Source: Allomyces macrogynus ATCC 38327 (taxonomy: Eukaryota; Blastocladiomycota; Blastocladiomycetes; Blastocladiales; Blastocladiaceae). From it: DNA of 64,000 nucleotides. A program made the position numbers and the translations under genes. Below, piece by piece: positions 1 to 11,579 of the stretch. The notes under the pieces were generated by a model. It was not told the origin of the DNA and made no database searches. It worked only from the letters and a program-made list of their open reading frames with translations. The stretch lies in contig GG745355.1 in assembly GCA_000151295.1 (NCBI GenBank), positions 588,009 to 652,008 of the forward strand, written 5' to 3'. The stretch's first letter is position 1. Every line of letters begins with the position of its first letter.

Positions 1-2179
1 GGCCAACTGTTTTGAACTTTCTGCATCATTGCCACAAAACTTGGCTCCCGCCCAAACAGGGATGCCCATGACTGTTCTGCTCATGGGAGTTGATGCGAGA
101 AAATCCAACGTCGTATCCTGCATCTTGCCCGCCCATGTACACTGTGTTGCCGGCTGCAAACTGGGCTGTAACTTTGAATGGGCAATGTGGCTTTCTTGTG
201 CCTTGGTCCTGTCCACATGCCCTGATGCCAACCACATTATCCGTCTTCTTCTTGAACATGTGCCTGCAGGACCCCGTTGCTGGTGCTCTGCAATGGCCCC
301 TCGAATTGTCCGGAGGTTGATAGAACTGCTTGGCGTGACGTTGGCATGGACAGAGATGGAGCAGCTGGACACATCCCTGCAATGCTCTCATCCTTTCTTG
401 ATACCTCCATTGGACGCATTGATTACCTATTCGCTTTGTCAACACATTGAGCCGCTAACTGCGAGTCTCGAGTCTGCCCTGTGGGCTCAAGATTGACCGA
501 CTTCGTTTGTTATTGCTGGTCCTGATGGACCATCTCATTGAACTTGATTTGGCAGAGTTGCTTCTTATGTCACTGCATCACCATCCCCCGTTTCTTTCTG
601 ATATTATGAGCGAAGCCGTGCAGAAACACTGGGGTTACTGCATTGCGCAAGGAATGATTGCTGCTCATGGAACAGATCCACCAAAGCTAGCTGTGTGGGA
701 GTTGTTGCATGATTGTGCCTCTCATCATTGTCACCAATCGCTTACATGCCTGCTTGCTGCAGCGCGTGGCGAGACCAATGCACTTCTTGGGCCGCTCCGC
801 GCCAAGGGAACTTTTCTTGCCAATGCAGACGGTGCATACTTAAAATTTGTCACAGCCACATACAGTCACATCAATTGCACACAGCAGCTCTGTTTGTGTT
901 CATGAATTTGGCAAAGGCTCAGGAATGGCATCGCGCCTGGGACATGGCGCTGCATCAGCGCGATGTGCACATGGTTCAGTTCCTGTTTGACCGGCGAAAC
1001 TAGGCGTGGGAGAAAGTGGTAGGGTCGTGGCCGGACCTGAGCAGACTTGTTGGTCGGCGAGATGAACGCGTCTCGCACGTCTCACAACCCCATGCGCCAC
1101 TGCACCGCAATTCTGACTGCGTTTTTTACACGGCTTGGTCCTAAGATATGACTTTCACCGACGTTGGTTGCTCACAAGCGTGAATCGACAGTACAAAAGA
1201 CGCAAACACACCTCAATCGCACGAGCAACGTCACTAGCGCAGAACAGATGCGCGTGAATGGTGTTGGTCGATTTGTGGCCACAGTCCCAACTTGGTCGCC
1301 ATTCAGCACAGGCTAGCCAGCCCTGACTTGGCCACTGTGGGTGCGGGTCGCGGCCCACGCTCGCCATTTTCCTCGAACGAATCCAGCCTGCAATCGCTCA
1401 AATTATGAGCGCCTACGTGTATGGGATTCTCTGGTTCTCAAGTGGTGCACTGAATGTCAATAATCTGGCGGCCAACATCACAAACGACTTGTCAGTGACT
1501 GGACAAGTGCATTGGAATGAGACTTGGAGGATCCATCCGGAATCAGTTCTTGCATCACACGCCCCAACGATCCTGAGCTTGTTGTTGCCCGCGTGTCTCT
1601 TGGAAGTCTACTGCGCGATCAGCATTTTTGCACCTCTCACTGATTCTGGCGGCACAATTCAAGTCCAGGAAACAGCCCTGCTGTTGAAGAGCAATCAGCC
1701 AGGAACCAGGGCGGTGGGCGGCTGATCTCTTTACGCAAGGCGGACGACCCTCGCCTCCTCCTGATAGACTCTTTCTTCTCCACCCGGTTGTGTTGTGCCG
1801 TCCGTGGCTCCTGGTGGCCCCCTGGCTGTTAAGTCGCGGCTCCCCCACGTCCTTGAGACCAACAGAGCCCGCTTCCTTCAACCCCTGCATCAGCCGCCAT
1901 CTGCGCATGATTGAAATTGTGAGCGTTCAAAATTGCGACGCTGCGCTCTGGCCGAAGCATTTCGGTTTTGTTGGTGCAAAATGTGAGCGCAATGGTCACG
2001 GATTGAACAACCAGACGGAGGAAACCAAACAGTGTTGGCCCAACACGACCACAACACCACCTCATCTTTTCTGTTCTCTGGGATGCACACGAGGTAAACA
2101 GCCCAGTCGAACGCGCTCCCAACCGATGCGTGGCAACCACAGGAGCGTGATTCAACTATTTGTATAATATAAACACACT
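1..2179. other. No supported gene; possible degenerate sequence
   Basis: Several overlapping frames of 60-155 codons are open on both strands, but none has a recognisable motif or a convincing spliced extension. Base composition is less GC-rich and lower in CpG than the genes to the right. The stretch 29-1003 on the plus strand looks faintly protein-like but is broken by stops in every frame, so a decayed gene or repeat is possible. The last 300 bases are the 3' flank of the minus-strand SAP30-like gene. Confidence 0.4.
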
Positions 2180-3205
2180 TCATAACCGCGCATCGCGCGG
2201 CGCCATGACCGCCGGCGCGTGCCCGACCATCCCACCGCCTCCCCCCGCACTGCTCACGGCCGACACCCGCGCCGCCTCGGCCGCTGCAGCAGCCGCTCGT
2301 GCCGCGGCCGCCGCCGACCGCGTCACATCGCGCACAACCTCTTTCGCCGCTTCAAACGGCGGGCGCAGTTTCGCGTTCCGGTGGCGCACGGCAAAGACAA
2401 AGTGCACGAGCGTCTCGCGTTCCGGCAATTTGGTTGTTGCATGGCAGTGTTTCGCGACCGCGTCCAGTAAATCGGCCTGCGCGGCAGCGCGCGCGGGGGT
2501 CACGGAGTCGGGTTGGACGGAAGGGAGGAGGGCCGGGACGTCGAGGTGCGGGAGCGGCAGGGAGGCCGCGTCGGCCGCGGTCGGGTGCGGTTCGGCGAGC
2601 GTCGCGGGGAGCGACGCGGCCGCATCCATGAGTGCCGTGGTCGTGCTCGAGACGGAGATGGGGCGCGACGGTAGGCGGAATGCACGACGGTATTGGTGCA
2701 GTTGCGGGAGGTCCCATGCCGAGACGTCGATTTGCTACGGGGATGGACCAATAATGGATTAGTTGCGGAAACACCGCGGGCAGTGCGATCAGGCAAGGAT
2801 ACTTACGAGCGCCGACCCGTCGAGCGGAACGACCAAATTGCTGGCCGACCCTGCGCTCGCAGCTGCGGCAGCAGCAGCTGCCGCCGCGGCAGCGGCACTT
2901 GCGCCTTTACCCTTGCCCTTGCGTCCAGACGTCGTTGGCGCATCGGGTACTGGTGACGCACGTGCAGCCGCAACGGCAGCAACAGCCGACGCAGCTTCGG
3001 CGGCAGCGGAATGGCCGAGAGCGGCGAGGCGCGACGCGGCCGACGCGGCAGCCGATGCCGATGCGCGTGGTTTGGCCGACGAGGACTTGGACGTGGACTT
3101 GCCGGCAGTCGATGCAGCCGACGCGCGTTGTGTTGAGGTCAGGGCTGCGGATGCGCCTGAGGGTGTCGAGGACTTGGTGCTGGAGCTGCCGCGCGCAGAG
3201 CCCAT
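2180..3205 (-). CDS. SAP30-like subunit of the Sin3 histone deacetylase complex
   Basis: Two exons, 3205-2807 and 2734-2180, with a 72-nt phase-0 intron (GTAAGT...GTAG), encode 317 residues. The first half is an Ala/Ser/Lys-rich disordered region. The Sin3-binding domain crosses the junction: QIDVSAWDLPQLHQYRRAF opens it, and after a low-complexity insert come ADLLDAVAKHCHA and ETLVHFVFAVRHRNAKL. This matches the SAP30 pattern of a short strand, the Lxx(Y)RRxF helix, a (L)VxxVxxHF helix and a final xTLxxFxxxVxxxxxxL helix. SAP30 family proteins bridge Sin3 to Rpd3-type deacetylases in nuclear corepressor complexes. The reading frame runs through the junction without a stop, which supports the splice. 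The start is the ATG nearest the coding-like region. The insert inside the domain and the polyalanine tails are unusual. The gene is divergent from the biotin gene at 3708. Confidence 0.75.
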
Positions 3206-3707
3206 GGTTGGATGGTTGGCGAGTTGGCTGGCTGGCAATGTGGGGTGAATCGGAGCAGGGCGGTGCGGATGCGTGGAGCCAGCCGGGACGTCGTCGAGGA
3301 TGCCGGGCGGGCAGACGCGAAAACGTCGAGGAGCACGGTCGAGCAGAGAGGCGGCTGGCAGTTGGCCGTTGGCAGCGTTCGTCAGTCGCGCCGGCCACCG
3401 CGCGAGCGCGGGAGACAGTGCTGCTCGTGACCACATGGGACGATCTCACCGCAGCCGACCATCACTGTCTCCCGCACGGCCGCAACCGCAACCAACCACC
3501 AGCCAACATCGTTGGGGGCCCGGCACGCGCTGACCGACGGCCTGATCGACGACGACGACCAGCTTGTGATCACGGCCGATAAATCGCGGCAATATCCCCG
3601 CTCACCCGATCCGCATCCGGAGCGCTGCCGCAGCAACCAGCAACACGGCCCATGCTCACGACCGACCAACCCACCATCATAAAAGCAACGCCCTCCCCCT
3701 GCCAATC

Positions 3708-6221
3708 TTGCCGCTCCACAACGCGGCGTCCAGCACCAAGATGACCCTTCTGTCGCTTCGCGCGCGGCCCCCCGCCGCCAAGTCCACGTTCCGACCGATC
3801 CGCACGCCCGTGGTCGCCCCGCCATGGCGACACGCACGAATGCGGCACGACCACGCTGCTCCGACAGCAACAACCTACCCGTTCCTCTTCCACGACACGC
3901 TCAAGCCCGTGCAACTGTGGGGCGCGAATACGGACGTGGGCAAGACGCTCGTCTCCGCGGCCCTCGCGCGCACCGCCGCGGCCTCGCTGCAGTCGCGCGT
4001 CGCGTACTTGAAGCCCATCCAGACGGGATTCCCTGTCGACTCGGACGAGCGATGGGTCGTCGACCAAATGGCCCCGCACGCGCCCACGGCACAGGCCACG
4101 CTCATCACGTACCGCGACCCCGTGAGCCCGCACTTGGCGGCAGAAACTGAGAACCGCGTCGTGCCCGACACCGACGTCGTACGCGCCACGGCTGACTGGC
4201 TCGCGCAACTCGTCAACCCGGACGGGACCGTGAGCGCGGACTGGGCGCTCGTCGAGACCGCGGGCGGCGTACTGAGTCCCGTACCTTCGGGCGCACTGCA
4301 GGCCGACGTCTTCCGCACCCTCCGCCTACCCGCGCTGCTCGTCGGCGACAGCAAGCTCGGCGGGATTTCGACCACCCTATCCGCTTACGAGTCGCTCGTG
4401 ATCCGCGGGTACTCGGTCCCCGCGGTCGTCATGCTCGCCGACTCTGCGCGCAAGAACGAGACTGTCGTTGCGCGGAACGTCGACTGTCCCGTCGTCACGA
4501 TCCCGCGCGCGCCCGACCGGATCGCGCACGACGACGTTGCCGACCGCGCCGCACTGCGCGCGTATTTCGCGGCGCAGGAAACGGCCGCGGCCGCGTCCAC
4601 GGTGCTCGACCACGTCGCGCAAGCGCACGCCGCACACGTCGAGTCCCTGGCGACCTTGCCGCGGCGCGCGAGCGAAGTGATCTGGTACCCGTTCACGCAG
4701 CACCAGGGGATGCCGGACCCGATGGCCGTCGATTCGGCGCACGGCGACAATTACCTTGTCGCGCGTCCGGAGTCGGTGGAGAAGAACGCCGCAACCGACA
4801 CCTCATCGCCAGCACCGCTCGTCGGCCACCCGCTCTACGACGGCCCCGCCTCGTGGTGGACGCAAGCGCTCGGCCACAGCAATCCAGACTTGGCAAGGAC
4901 CATGGCCGCTGCCGCAGGCCGGTACGGGCATTTGATTTTCCCGAACGTTGCACACGCGCCCGCCGTCGAGCTCGCGGAAACGCTGCTCAACCAAATCGCA
5001 CCGCCCGGGTCGGACTTGTCCCGCGTGTTCTACTCGGACATTGGGTCGACGACGACCGAGGTCGCGCTGAAAATGGCGCTCACGTGGACGGCGCTGCAAA
5101 TGAACGTCGGTGCCGGGACGGTGCCACTCGGCGTGGTCGGCGTGAACGGCGGGTACCACGGGGACACAATGGGCGCCATGGACGCGTGCGCGCCGTCCGA
5201 CTATAACGCCAAAGTCCCTTGGTACCAGGCACGCGGCGTCTGGGTCGACCCGCCCGCCGTCCGCTGGACCAAGAACGGGCACTGCTGGGAAGTGGACATT
5301 GCGGGTGTCGCCGAGCAGTGGGGTCTCGATGCCAGCGTCCCGCGCGCACCGACGAGCTTTGCGACGTGGGACGACCTCGTCGATCCGGCCCGGCTCGAGT
5401 CCGACCCGCTCGCGCGCGTGTACTCGCGAGTGATCGTGTCGCACCTCGCGAAATTCGCCGAAAACGGCACGTACCTCGGCACGGTCATTCTCGAACCGCT
5501 CCTCCTCGGTGCCGGTGGCATGCTCCTCGTCGACCCACTCTTCCAGCGCGTGCTCGTGCGTGAAGCCCGCGGGCTCGGCGCCTTCCGGCACCCGGCGGCC
5601 AACTCCACATGGTCCGGCCGAGTGCCCGTCATCTACGACGAAGTGTTCACGGGTCTGTGGCGGCTTGGCGCGCCACTCGCGGCCCCGTGGCTCGAGCCGC
5701 CCGACGCGGTGTGTCTCGCCAAGTGCCTCACGGGCGGGACGTTGCCGTTGGGCGCCACGCTCGCGACGAAAGAGTTGTTTGATGCGTTCTTGGGCGAATC
5801 CAAGGTGGACGCGCTCCTCCACGGGCACTCGTATACGGCCAATCCGATTGCGTGTGCGACGGCGCTGCGCGCGGTACGGGATTTGATCCCAGCCGCGAAT
5901 CCGAGGAGTGTGGATTGGTGGACGAAGGACGAACGCGTGAAGCGCGTGGTCGCGCGGCTCGCGAACGCACTGGATGTGGATGGCGTCGTGCCCGTGGGGA
6001 CGGTCCTGGCGGTGCATTTGGGCGGGAGTCGCGCGGCGGGGTACGCGGTCAAGGAGGACCGGGTGGAGAGGATTGTCGAGTATGCGCGCGAGCGTGGGGT
6101 CATGCTGAGGCCCTTGGGCAATGTCGTGTACGTGATGCACGCGCATACGACGAGTGTCGACGAGGTCGTGCGTGTGGCCGAGGTGCTGGCGGACGCGATT
6201 GAGCGGTCGGTCGCGGTGTAG
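3708..6221 (+). CDS. Bifunctional dethiobiotin synthetase / DAPA aminotransferase
   Basis: A single 837-codon frame holds two biotin-pathway enzymes. The N-terminal domain is BioD-like: P-loop GANTDVGKT near residue 72, then KPIQTGF and an ETAGGVLSP segment. It carries out the ATP-dependent carboxylation of diaminopelargonate to dethiobiotin. From about residue 325 a BioA-like class-III aminotransferase follows: WYPFTQHQ, the GHSNPDL and HLIFPNVAHAPA regions, SDIGSTTTEVALKMAL, YDEVFTG, and the PLP lysine in AKCLTGGTLPLG near residue 672. Plant BIO3-BIO1 and some fungal enzymes have the same order, so intermediates can pass between domains. The first 45 residues are basic and rich in Ser/Ala/Pro, consistent with mitochondrial import. 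A second Met at 3741 could be the true start. No intron is needed. Confidence 0.93.
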   Translation: MPLHNAASSTKMTLLSLRARPPAAKSTFRPIRTPVVAPPWRHARMRHDHAAPTATTYPFLFHDTLKPVQLWGANTDVGKTLVSAALARTAAASLQSRVAYLKPIQTGFPVDSDERWVVDQMAPHAPTAQATLITYRDPVSPHLAAETENRVVPDTDVVRATADWLAQLVNPDGTVSADWALVETAGGVLSPVPSGALQADVFRTLRLPALLVGDSKLGGISTTLSAYESLVIRGYSVPAVVMLADSARKNETVVARNVDCPVVTIPRAPDRIAHDDVADRAALRAYFAAQETAAAASTVLDHVAQAHAAHVESLATLPRRASEVIWYPFTQHQGMPDPMAVDSAHGDNYLVARPESVEKNAATDTSSPAPLVGHPLYDGPASWWTQALGHSNPDLARTMAAAAGRYGHLIFPNVAHAPAVELAETLLNQIAPPGSDLSRVFYSDIGSTTTEVALKMALTWTALQMNVGAGTVPLGVVGVNGGYHGDTMGAMDACAPSDYNAKVPWYQARGVWVDPPAVRWTKNGHCWEVDIAGVAEQWGLDASVPRAPTSFATWDDLVDPARLESDPLARVYSRVIVSHLAKFAENGTYLGTVILEPLLLGAGGMLLVDPLFQRVLVREARGLGAFRHPAANSTWSGRVPVIYDEVFTGLWRLGAPLAAPWLEPPDAVCLAKCLTGGTLPLGATLATKELFDAFLGESKVDALLHGHSYTANPIACATALRAVRDLIPAANPRSVDWWTKDERVKRVVARLANALDVDGVVPVGTVLAVHLGGSRAAGYAVKEDRVERIVEYARERGVMLRPLGNVVYVMHAHTTSVDEVVRVAEVLADAIERSVAV

Positions 6222-6359
6222 CAGAGGGGAGGAGTGGCACATAGCATTCGGAACACGATTTATATAGCGGCAATGGCATTTGTATGGTACATGGAGCGAC
6301 CAGTCTTGGTCGGTCTTGGTGCAGGTCAGGTCAAGGACTGGAACAGGTTGAGCTCACTT

Positions 6360-6610
6360 TTACGCCACGGTGCAGCCGCCGCCGCCCATGGCCTCCTCGA
6401 CCTTGTCGCGCGGACACGCACACTGCTGGTCCTTGGGCACGTTGCGCATCACCGAGTCGACGTGCATGCCGCAGCCGACCCACGTCGTCCTAGATACAGA
6501 AGAGTACAGTGTTAAGCGTGTCAGACTCGTGTGTCATTTGCGGGGCCGAGCAGGAACCAAAGCCGGGGCGCGTACTTGTGGCAGAGCGGGCACTTGGCGG
6601 GACGGCACAT
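6360..6610 (-). CDS. Small cysteine-rich protein (TTWxGCGxH type)
   Basis: A 54-residue protein emerges only after splicing. Exon 6610-6576 begins MCRPAKCPLCHK and exon 6489-6360 continues TTWVGCGMHVDSVM and ends GGGGCTVA. The 86-nt intron starts GTACGC and ends CTAG; lysine 12 is split by it. Cysteines fall as CxxxxCxxC, GCG, CAC and a final C, typical of a zinc- or metal-binding mini-protein. I recall short fungal and plant hypothetical proteins with an N-terminal CxxCxKTTWxGCGxH signature, but I know no function for them. A TATA box sits 81 nt upstream of the ATG. The exon is too short to be found by simple ORF calling. Confidence 0.7.
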
Positions 6611-6690
6611 GGTTGTTGAGCGTGGTTGGTACTGTTGGCTTGGCAAGGAGCGAGGTTGGGTCCGTTCTCGTCTGTGGGCGCCGTACGCAG

Positions 6691-6698
6691 TTTATATA
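6691..6698 (-). promoter_or_regulatory. TATA box upstream of the small Cys-rich gene
   Basis: On the minus strand this reads TATATAAA, 81 nt upstream of the ATG at 6610. Spacing suits a core promoter. No other minus-strand gene starts nearby. Confidence 0.5.
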
Positions 6699-7344
6699 CT
6701 CGCAGCAGCGGCAGTTTCGCCCGCTAAAACCGCGACGGCCACGGACCGACACGCACGCAGCGACCCCAACGTGGGCCTCGCGGACGACGAGGCGCGAGCA
6801 CGCAGCGCTCGGTCAGTGTCGTCCGTCGCGTCGCCGTGACACACGTCCTCCACGACCGGCCGCCTTCGGATGCCAAGATGTGCGAGCGAGCGAGGCGGAG
6901 GAGAATGGAGATGTTGGCGCTTCGCTTACTCAAGTGACGTGGACGACAGCGAACCGGTTTCTGCCCGGCTTTCCGCAGGTTTCCCGTTGCCTCCCGCTTT
7001 CCTTGCGTTTCTTGACGGGTCTTCCGAACGATGCCGGCCTGATTTGCTCGTGTGTCTCGCGGCGAAGTCTCGCGGCCGCCAGCAACGCCACACCGCTCCG
7101 CCTTCCGCATCACCCAGCGCCTGCGGCCGACCCCGCCCGGCACGCAAGCTGGCCCCATCGACGCGCCAGACGGCAACGAACGCGCAGCAAGGCACAATCA
7201 CGACGCACTGCAACATTCGATCGACAACTCAAGTGCCAGCGTCGAGTCGATACATATCGTCCAGCAACCCCCATTAGCGAGCTCGGCCTGCAGCCTCTGC
7301 AAGCTCAACCAACTTCAGCTCAAACGACCTCCCACTCAACCACG

Positions 7345-7697
7345 ATGCCCATCCAGCCGTCCAGTAACGCGATGCTGCACGTACGATCAGCCAAGAAACG
7401 CACGACCCCTTCAAGCTGATCGTATCCCTGACGCTCACGATCCGTTCTTTTCTCGTCTCCACAGGACGCTGCGACGCTCCCCGAGTCACCCGGGTCCGAC
7501 GCATCCCTGATCTGCACCGGCGTGCACGTGCGCATCAACGGCACGGGCTTTCTCGACCTCGACGCCAACGGCACCGCGCACGTGTCCCCGTCCTGCGACG
7601 ACTCGACCATCTTCAACATCACCGCGCACGAAACCATCACCCCGAGCCCGACCAAACTCGCGCCCAGCCCAGCACCCTACACCAAACTGCTCTTCTC
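7345..7697 (+). CDS. Gene of unknown function, truncated by assembly gap
   Basis: A 12-codon first exon (7345-7380) is followed by an 84-nt intron (GTACGA...CACAG) and a second exon from 7465 that stays open to the N gap. The visible residues are rich in Ser, Thr, Pro and Asn with potential N-glycosylation sites (INGTGF, DANGTA, IFNITA) and two cysteines. That would suit an extracellular domain, but no signal peptide or family motif is seen. The 3' part is lost in the gap, and GTAAGC directly after it may be a splice donor of this same gene. Confidence 0.5.
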
Positions 7698-8444
7698 NNN
7701 NNNNNNNNNNNNNNNNNNNNNNNNNNNNNNNNNNNNNNNNNNNNNNNNNNNNNNNNNNNNNNNNNNNNNNNNNNNNNNNNNNNNNNNNNNNNNNNNNNNN
7801 NNNNNNNNNNNNNNNNNNNNNNNNNNNNNNNNNNNNNNNNNNNNNNNNNNNNNNNNNNNNNNNNNNNNNNNNNNNNNNNNNNNNNNNNNNNNNNNNNNNN
7901 NNNNNNNNNNNNNNNNNNNNNNNNNNNNNNNNNNNNNNNNNNNNNNNNNNNNNNNNNNNNNNNNNNNNNNNNNNNNNNNNNNNNNNNNNNNNNNNNNNNN
8001 NNNNNNNNNNNNNNNNNNNNNNNNNNNNNNNNNNNNNNNNNNNNNNNNNNNNNNNNNNNNNNNNNNNNNNNNNNNNNNNNNNNNNNNNNNNNNNNNNNNN
8101 NNNNNNNNNNNNNNNNNNNNNNNNNNNNNNNNNNNNNNNNNNNNNNNNNNNNNNNNNNNNNNNNNNNNNNNNNNNNNNNNNNNNNNNNNNNNNNNNNNNN
8201 NNNNNNNNNNNNNNNNNNNNNNNNNNNNNNNNNNNNNNNNNNNNNNNNNNNNNNNNNNNNNNNNNNNNNNNNNNNNNNNNNNNNNNNNNNNNNNNNNNNN
8301 NNNNNNNNNNNNNNNNNNNNNNNNNNNNNNNNNNNNNNNNNNNNNNNNNNNNNNNNNNNNNNNNNNNNNNNNNNNNNNNNNNNNNNNNNNNNNNNNNNNN
8401 NNNNNNNNNNNNNNNNNNNNNNNNNNNNNNNNNNNNNNNNNNNN
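7698..8444. other. Assembly gap (747 N)
   Basis: All bases are N. It interrupts the coding region that begins at 7345. Confidence 1.
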
Positions 8445-9129
8445 GTAAGCGCGGGAAATTTGGGGGTTTCTCAAGGATCTTCGAGGCCCAAGTTCTTGTT
8501 TTTTTCATTTTTGAGGATGAACGGGGAGGGCCATTGGAGGTGGGGATGGGGGGGGGCGGGGGGGGTGGATGAGATGTGTCGGTTTGTGCTCCATCGCGTC
8601 TGGATCGCGTCTGTGCAGTTTGTTACCCGAATGACAATATTTTGATTGCTGTCCTCTCCATGACCTCTGTGACTTCTGTCCGTGCGCGACGTGTGGCAGC
8701 ATCTGAGCGTGAAGGAGTTGCCGCGTGCCTGGCAAAGACAAGAAAGCACGGCTGCCAAATGCATGCGACGAAGTGGAGATCGACGCTTGATCAACGTTCC
8801 TGGGTCGCAACGGCACGGCGAGAGAGGTTCCTGGCGTTGGCACAGAGAGAGTCGGGTACGACGAGCGAAAATTCCACATTTTACCGATTTCAAGCGAGCA
8901 TGCGCAACACAAGCAGCAGCAGACTACGATTACGTGTTCATATTGAGACGATCTGTTTTGGTTTTGGGGTGATGAAAGGAGCGGGGACGGAAGCAGGCCA
9001 CGAGCGCACGCGCGCGCGTGCGCGTGGCGGCACGCGGCAACGGCAAATGACGGGCGGCATGCGCGACCGATGCGAGTACGCGCACGCGCACGGCCCACAC
9101 GCAAACGAGAGCAGCAAAGCGAGGCTCGC
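8445..9129. other. No supported gene
   Basis: Starts with GTAAGC, a possible donor left from the gapped gene. The rest holds a G-rich tract near 8545-8570 and a run of CG/CA alternation near 9005-9030. Open frames on both strands lack motifs. Confidence 0.5.
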
Positions 9130-9424
9130 TTAGAAGCCCGGCTTCTTGCCGTGGCCGACAGTCATGCCGACGAGGCCGTAGAGGCAGTAGACGAGGCCGG
9201 CGGCCGAAGCGGTGCCGTAGACGGTGAGCCAGAAGCGGTCCTTGGGCGACTTGGCGTAGATGAAGCGCGCCGACGGCGACTAATCGAGTGCGATTGGCGG
9301 TCAGGCCGATGGGTGCTGGATTGGCGGGTAGTGGCGATGTCGGGCGAACATCACGCACCTGGTAGAACTTCTGCAGCTCGACGACCTTGTTGGGGCGGTT
9401 GACAAACGAGTCGAGAAGGGCCAT
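9130..9424 (-). CDS. Cytochrome c oxidase subunit 7A-like
   Basis: Two exons, 9424-9359 and 9279-9130, with a 79-nt phase-0 intron (GTGCGT...TTAG), encode 71 residues. The N-terminus contains NKVVELQKFYQ, the matrix-side signature shared by yeast Cox7 and animal COX7A. After SPKDRFWLTVYG comes one membrane segment (TASAAGLVYCLYGLVGM) and a basic HGKKPGF tail. The protein would be a small single-span subunit of complex IV in the mitochondrial inner membrane. Length matches the family. It is divergent from the CUE-domain gene starting at 9959. Confidence 0.85.
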
Positions 9425-9958
9425 GTTGGATGCTTGCGGGTAGTGGCGGGGTCCAGAGGAGCGGCGGTCGCGGTCGCGGTCGAGGTCGTGGGCGCCGGGT
9501 TGGTTGAGAACGGGCCAAGCAGGTCGCGGCGTGATGCTGGGATGGAGCGCTTGGTTTGGCGTGTTATGTGAGAGAGTTTGGCACGGCGTGACCGCCATGC
9601 GGAAACCACGTGTCGCTTGACAAGGTGCGAGACGTTTTTGGCCGCAAACCATCGCGCGTCTCCCGCGTCTGGTTGTTTTCGATTTTCGATGATGTCTTCT
9701 GCGTTGGCTTCCGTTGGCCGTTTGGCCACCTGCTGCTGCTCGGCGACCCCGTCCTCACTCGCCCTTCTCTCCTCTCGACACGCAACTTGCTGCACTGCTC
9801 TCCCTTGGGCGCCCCCTATCTTTCTTTCTTGCTCGAACCACCCTCAACTTCCTGCTCGTCATCACCGCCGACCCGAACGCGCCACCCTCCTCGCTCGTCA
9901 GCTTTGCACCGCCAACCCCACCCACGCGCGCTGCTCCCTATTCTCCGCACTCTCCACC

Positions 9959-11253
9959 ATGCTGCACGGCGGCTACCCCCCGTCGCGCGGAACGCCGCCG
10001 CGCCGCTCTGTTGGCGCGCCACGGCGCACGGGGCTCGACCGGCACGTGCAGTCGCAGCTCTCGGACGTGAGCGCGTCCGTCTACTCGACGCTGTCAATGG
10101 TCTCGGCGCCGTCGGTCCTCGCCAGCTCGCACCGGTCGACGGCGCGGTCGCTTGTGGTCACGTCGGGCCCAGCCACGCTCGCGCGCATGGCCGACCGGTA
10201 CGCGGCCAAGGTCACGGCCATGGCGCAACTGGGTGGGAATAGGCGCCCGTTTGAGGCGGGGCGCGCGCGCCGGATTGCTGAGGGATATCGTACGTGGGCT
10301 TGCGAGTTGGGTCGTGGGTGGGATGGATGGATGGGCTCACGGCATGTGGTGGGGATGGTGATAGGCGCGCGGCTCGACGACATCCAGCGCGAAGAGTCCG
10401 GGCTCGGCGAATGGTGCCGCCTGCAGGCCGGCGGCGCGCGGAACGACGCGGTCGACGACGACCACCACCACCACGGCACGCTTCGCCGCTTGCGTGCGGT
10501 CGATACCAAGGACGTGCACTGTGGTTCGTCTCATCTCGTTTGACGAATATTGTGGTCCCGCTTCTGATCTCACCTGTCCCGTTCTGTTCGTCAGACTTCG
10601 TCCCCGTCCCGCGCCACTCTTACCGCGCTTCGGCATCCCTGCGCGTCCTGGTCGACAACGATGGTGACGATGCGAGACCCGTGTCCGAGGTGAGACCCGT
10701 GTCGGAGTCGAGAAAGCCAAACCTCGGCGAAACGCGCGTCGATTCGCGGTTCATGGAAGAGGAACAGCAGCAACAGCAGAACGGGGCTCCGCAGGTGCAG
10801 CGCGACGCGGCCGTTTCCCCCAAACCCATCTCGATCATTGACCCGGCCACGGTCTTCCTCGAAGTCGCGCTTGATGACCGCAGCGAAGCCGCCGACACAT
10901 CGGTCCCCGGCGACGCGCCCGATCACACCCCGGCCGCGCGGTCCACCTCTCCTGCCCTCTACGACACCGCGGCCCTCGCGCGACTCTCGGCCATGGTCCC
11001 GTCGGCCCCCGCAACCGCGATTGCCGCGGCCCTGCACGACGCCGGCGGCAACGAGTTCACGGCGGCCGCAGTCCTGCTCAAGACGGTCGCGACGCCGGCG
11101 CGCGCGATAGATACGATGTCGCTTTCGCCGACGAAGCGGTCAATGCGCGTGCGCGGCGGGATCAAGGGGAAACTGGTCAAGTGGTGGGCGCGGCGGCCGC
11201 GGATCGAGGTGGATGCGGCGGTGCGCGCGGCGCGCGCGCTGGTGCGCAGGTGA
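9959..11253 (+). CDS. CUE-like domain protein of unknown function
   Basis: Three exons (9959-10289, 10365-10520, 10595-11253) joined by introns GTACGT...ATAG and GTGGTT...TCAG give 381 residues in one frame. The N-terminal 110 residues are Arg/Ser-rich. The middle has a His run (DDHHHH), a Gln run (EEEQQQQQ) and acidic patches. Near residues 280-330 the segment LARLSAMVPSAPATAIAAAL with the following GGNEFTAAAVLL resembles a CUE/UBA ubiquitin-binding helix triplet (hydrophobic-P pair, then a di-leucine-like end). A basic C-terminus (GKLVKWWARRPR) follows. A role in ubiquitin-dependent trafficking is only inference. Confidence 0.6.
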
Positions 11254-11579
11254 ATGAGGGAGTGGAGAAGGAGGGAGAAACAATGGAGACTAGACTTGGG
11301 GTGGGGGTGGAGAAGGAGGATGGGCGCGGCGGGTTGGATGCTGGCACCGATTCGTGGCGCGGATGGGGGGGTAGGGATGGGGGCCGAAGCGGGACTGGCG
11401 CACGTTTATGGCTCGGGTATAATCGATCTTTTCTTGCTGCGCAACCTCTCAGTCGCGGCCAGGCGTTTGTGCGCGAGGACAAATCCACCCCACCCAAAGT
11501 CGATGCAGCCATCTAATGTCACTCACGCATCCTCCCAACACCCTCCGCCGCCCAATCTAATTCTGCCCTCCACCAGTCT
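11254..11579. other. Purine-rich intergenic spacer
   Basis: Bases 11254-11410 are a GGAG/GGGA-rich purine tract on the plus strand between convergent genes. No gene is seen. Confidence 0.5.

Noticed and set aside
4803..6242. 479-codon open frame antisense to the biotin fusion gene
   Set aside because: Arg/His-rich composition typical of a shadow frame; the sense strand carries the catalytic motifs.
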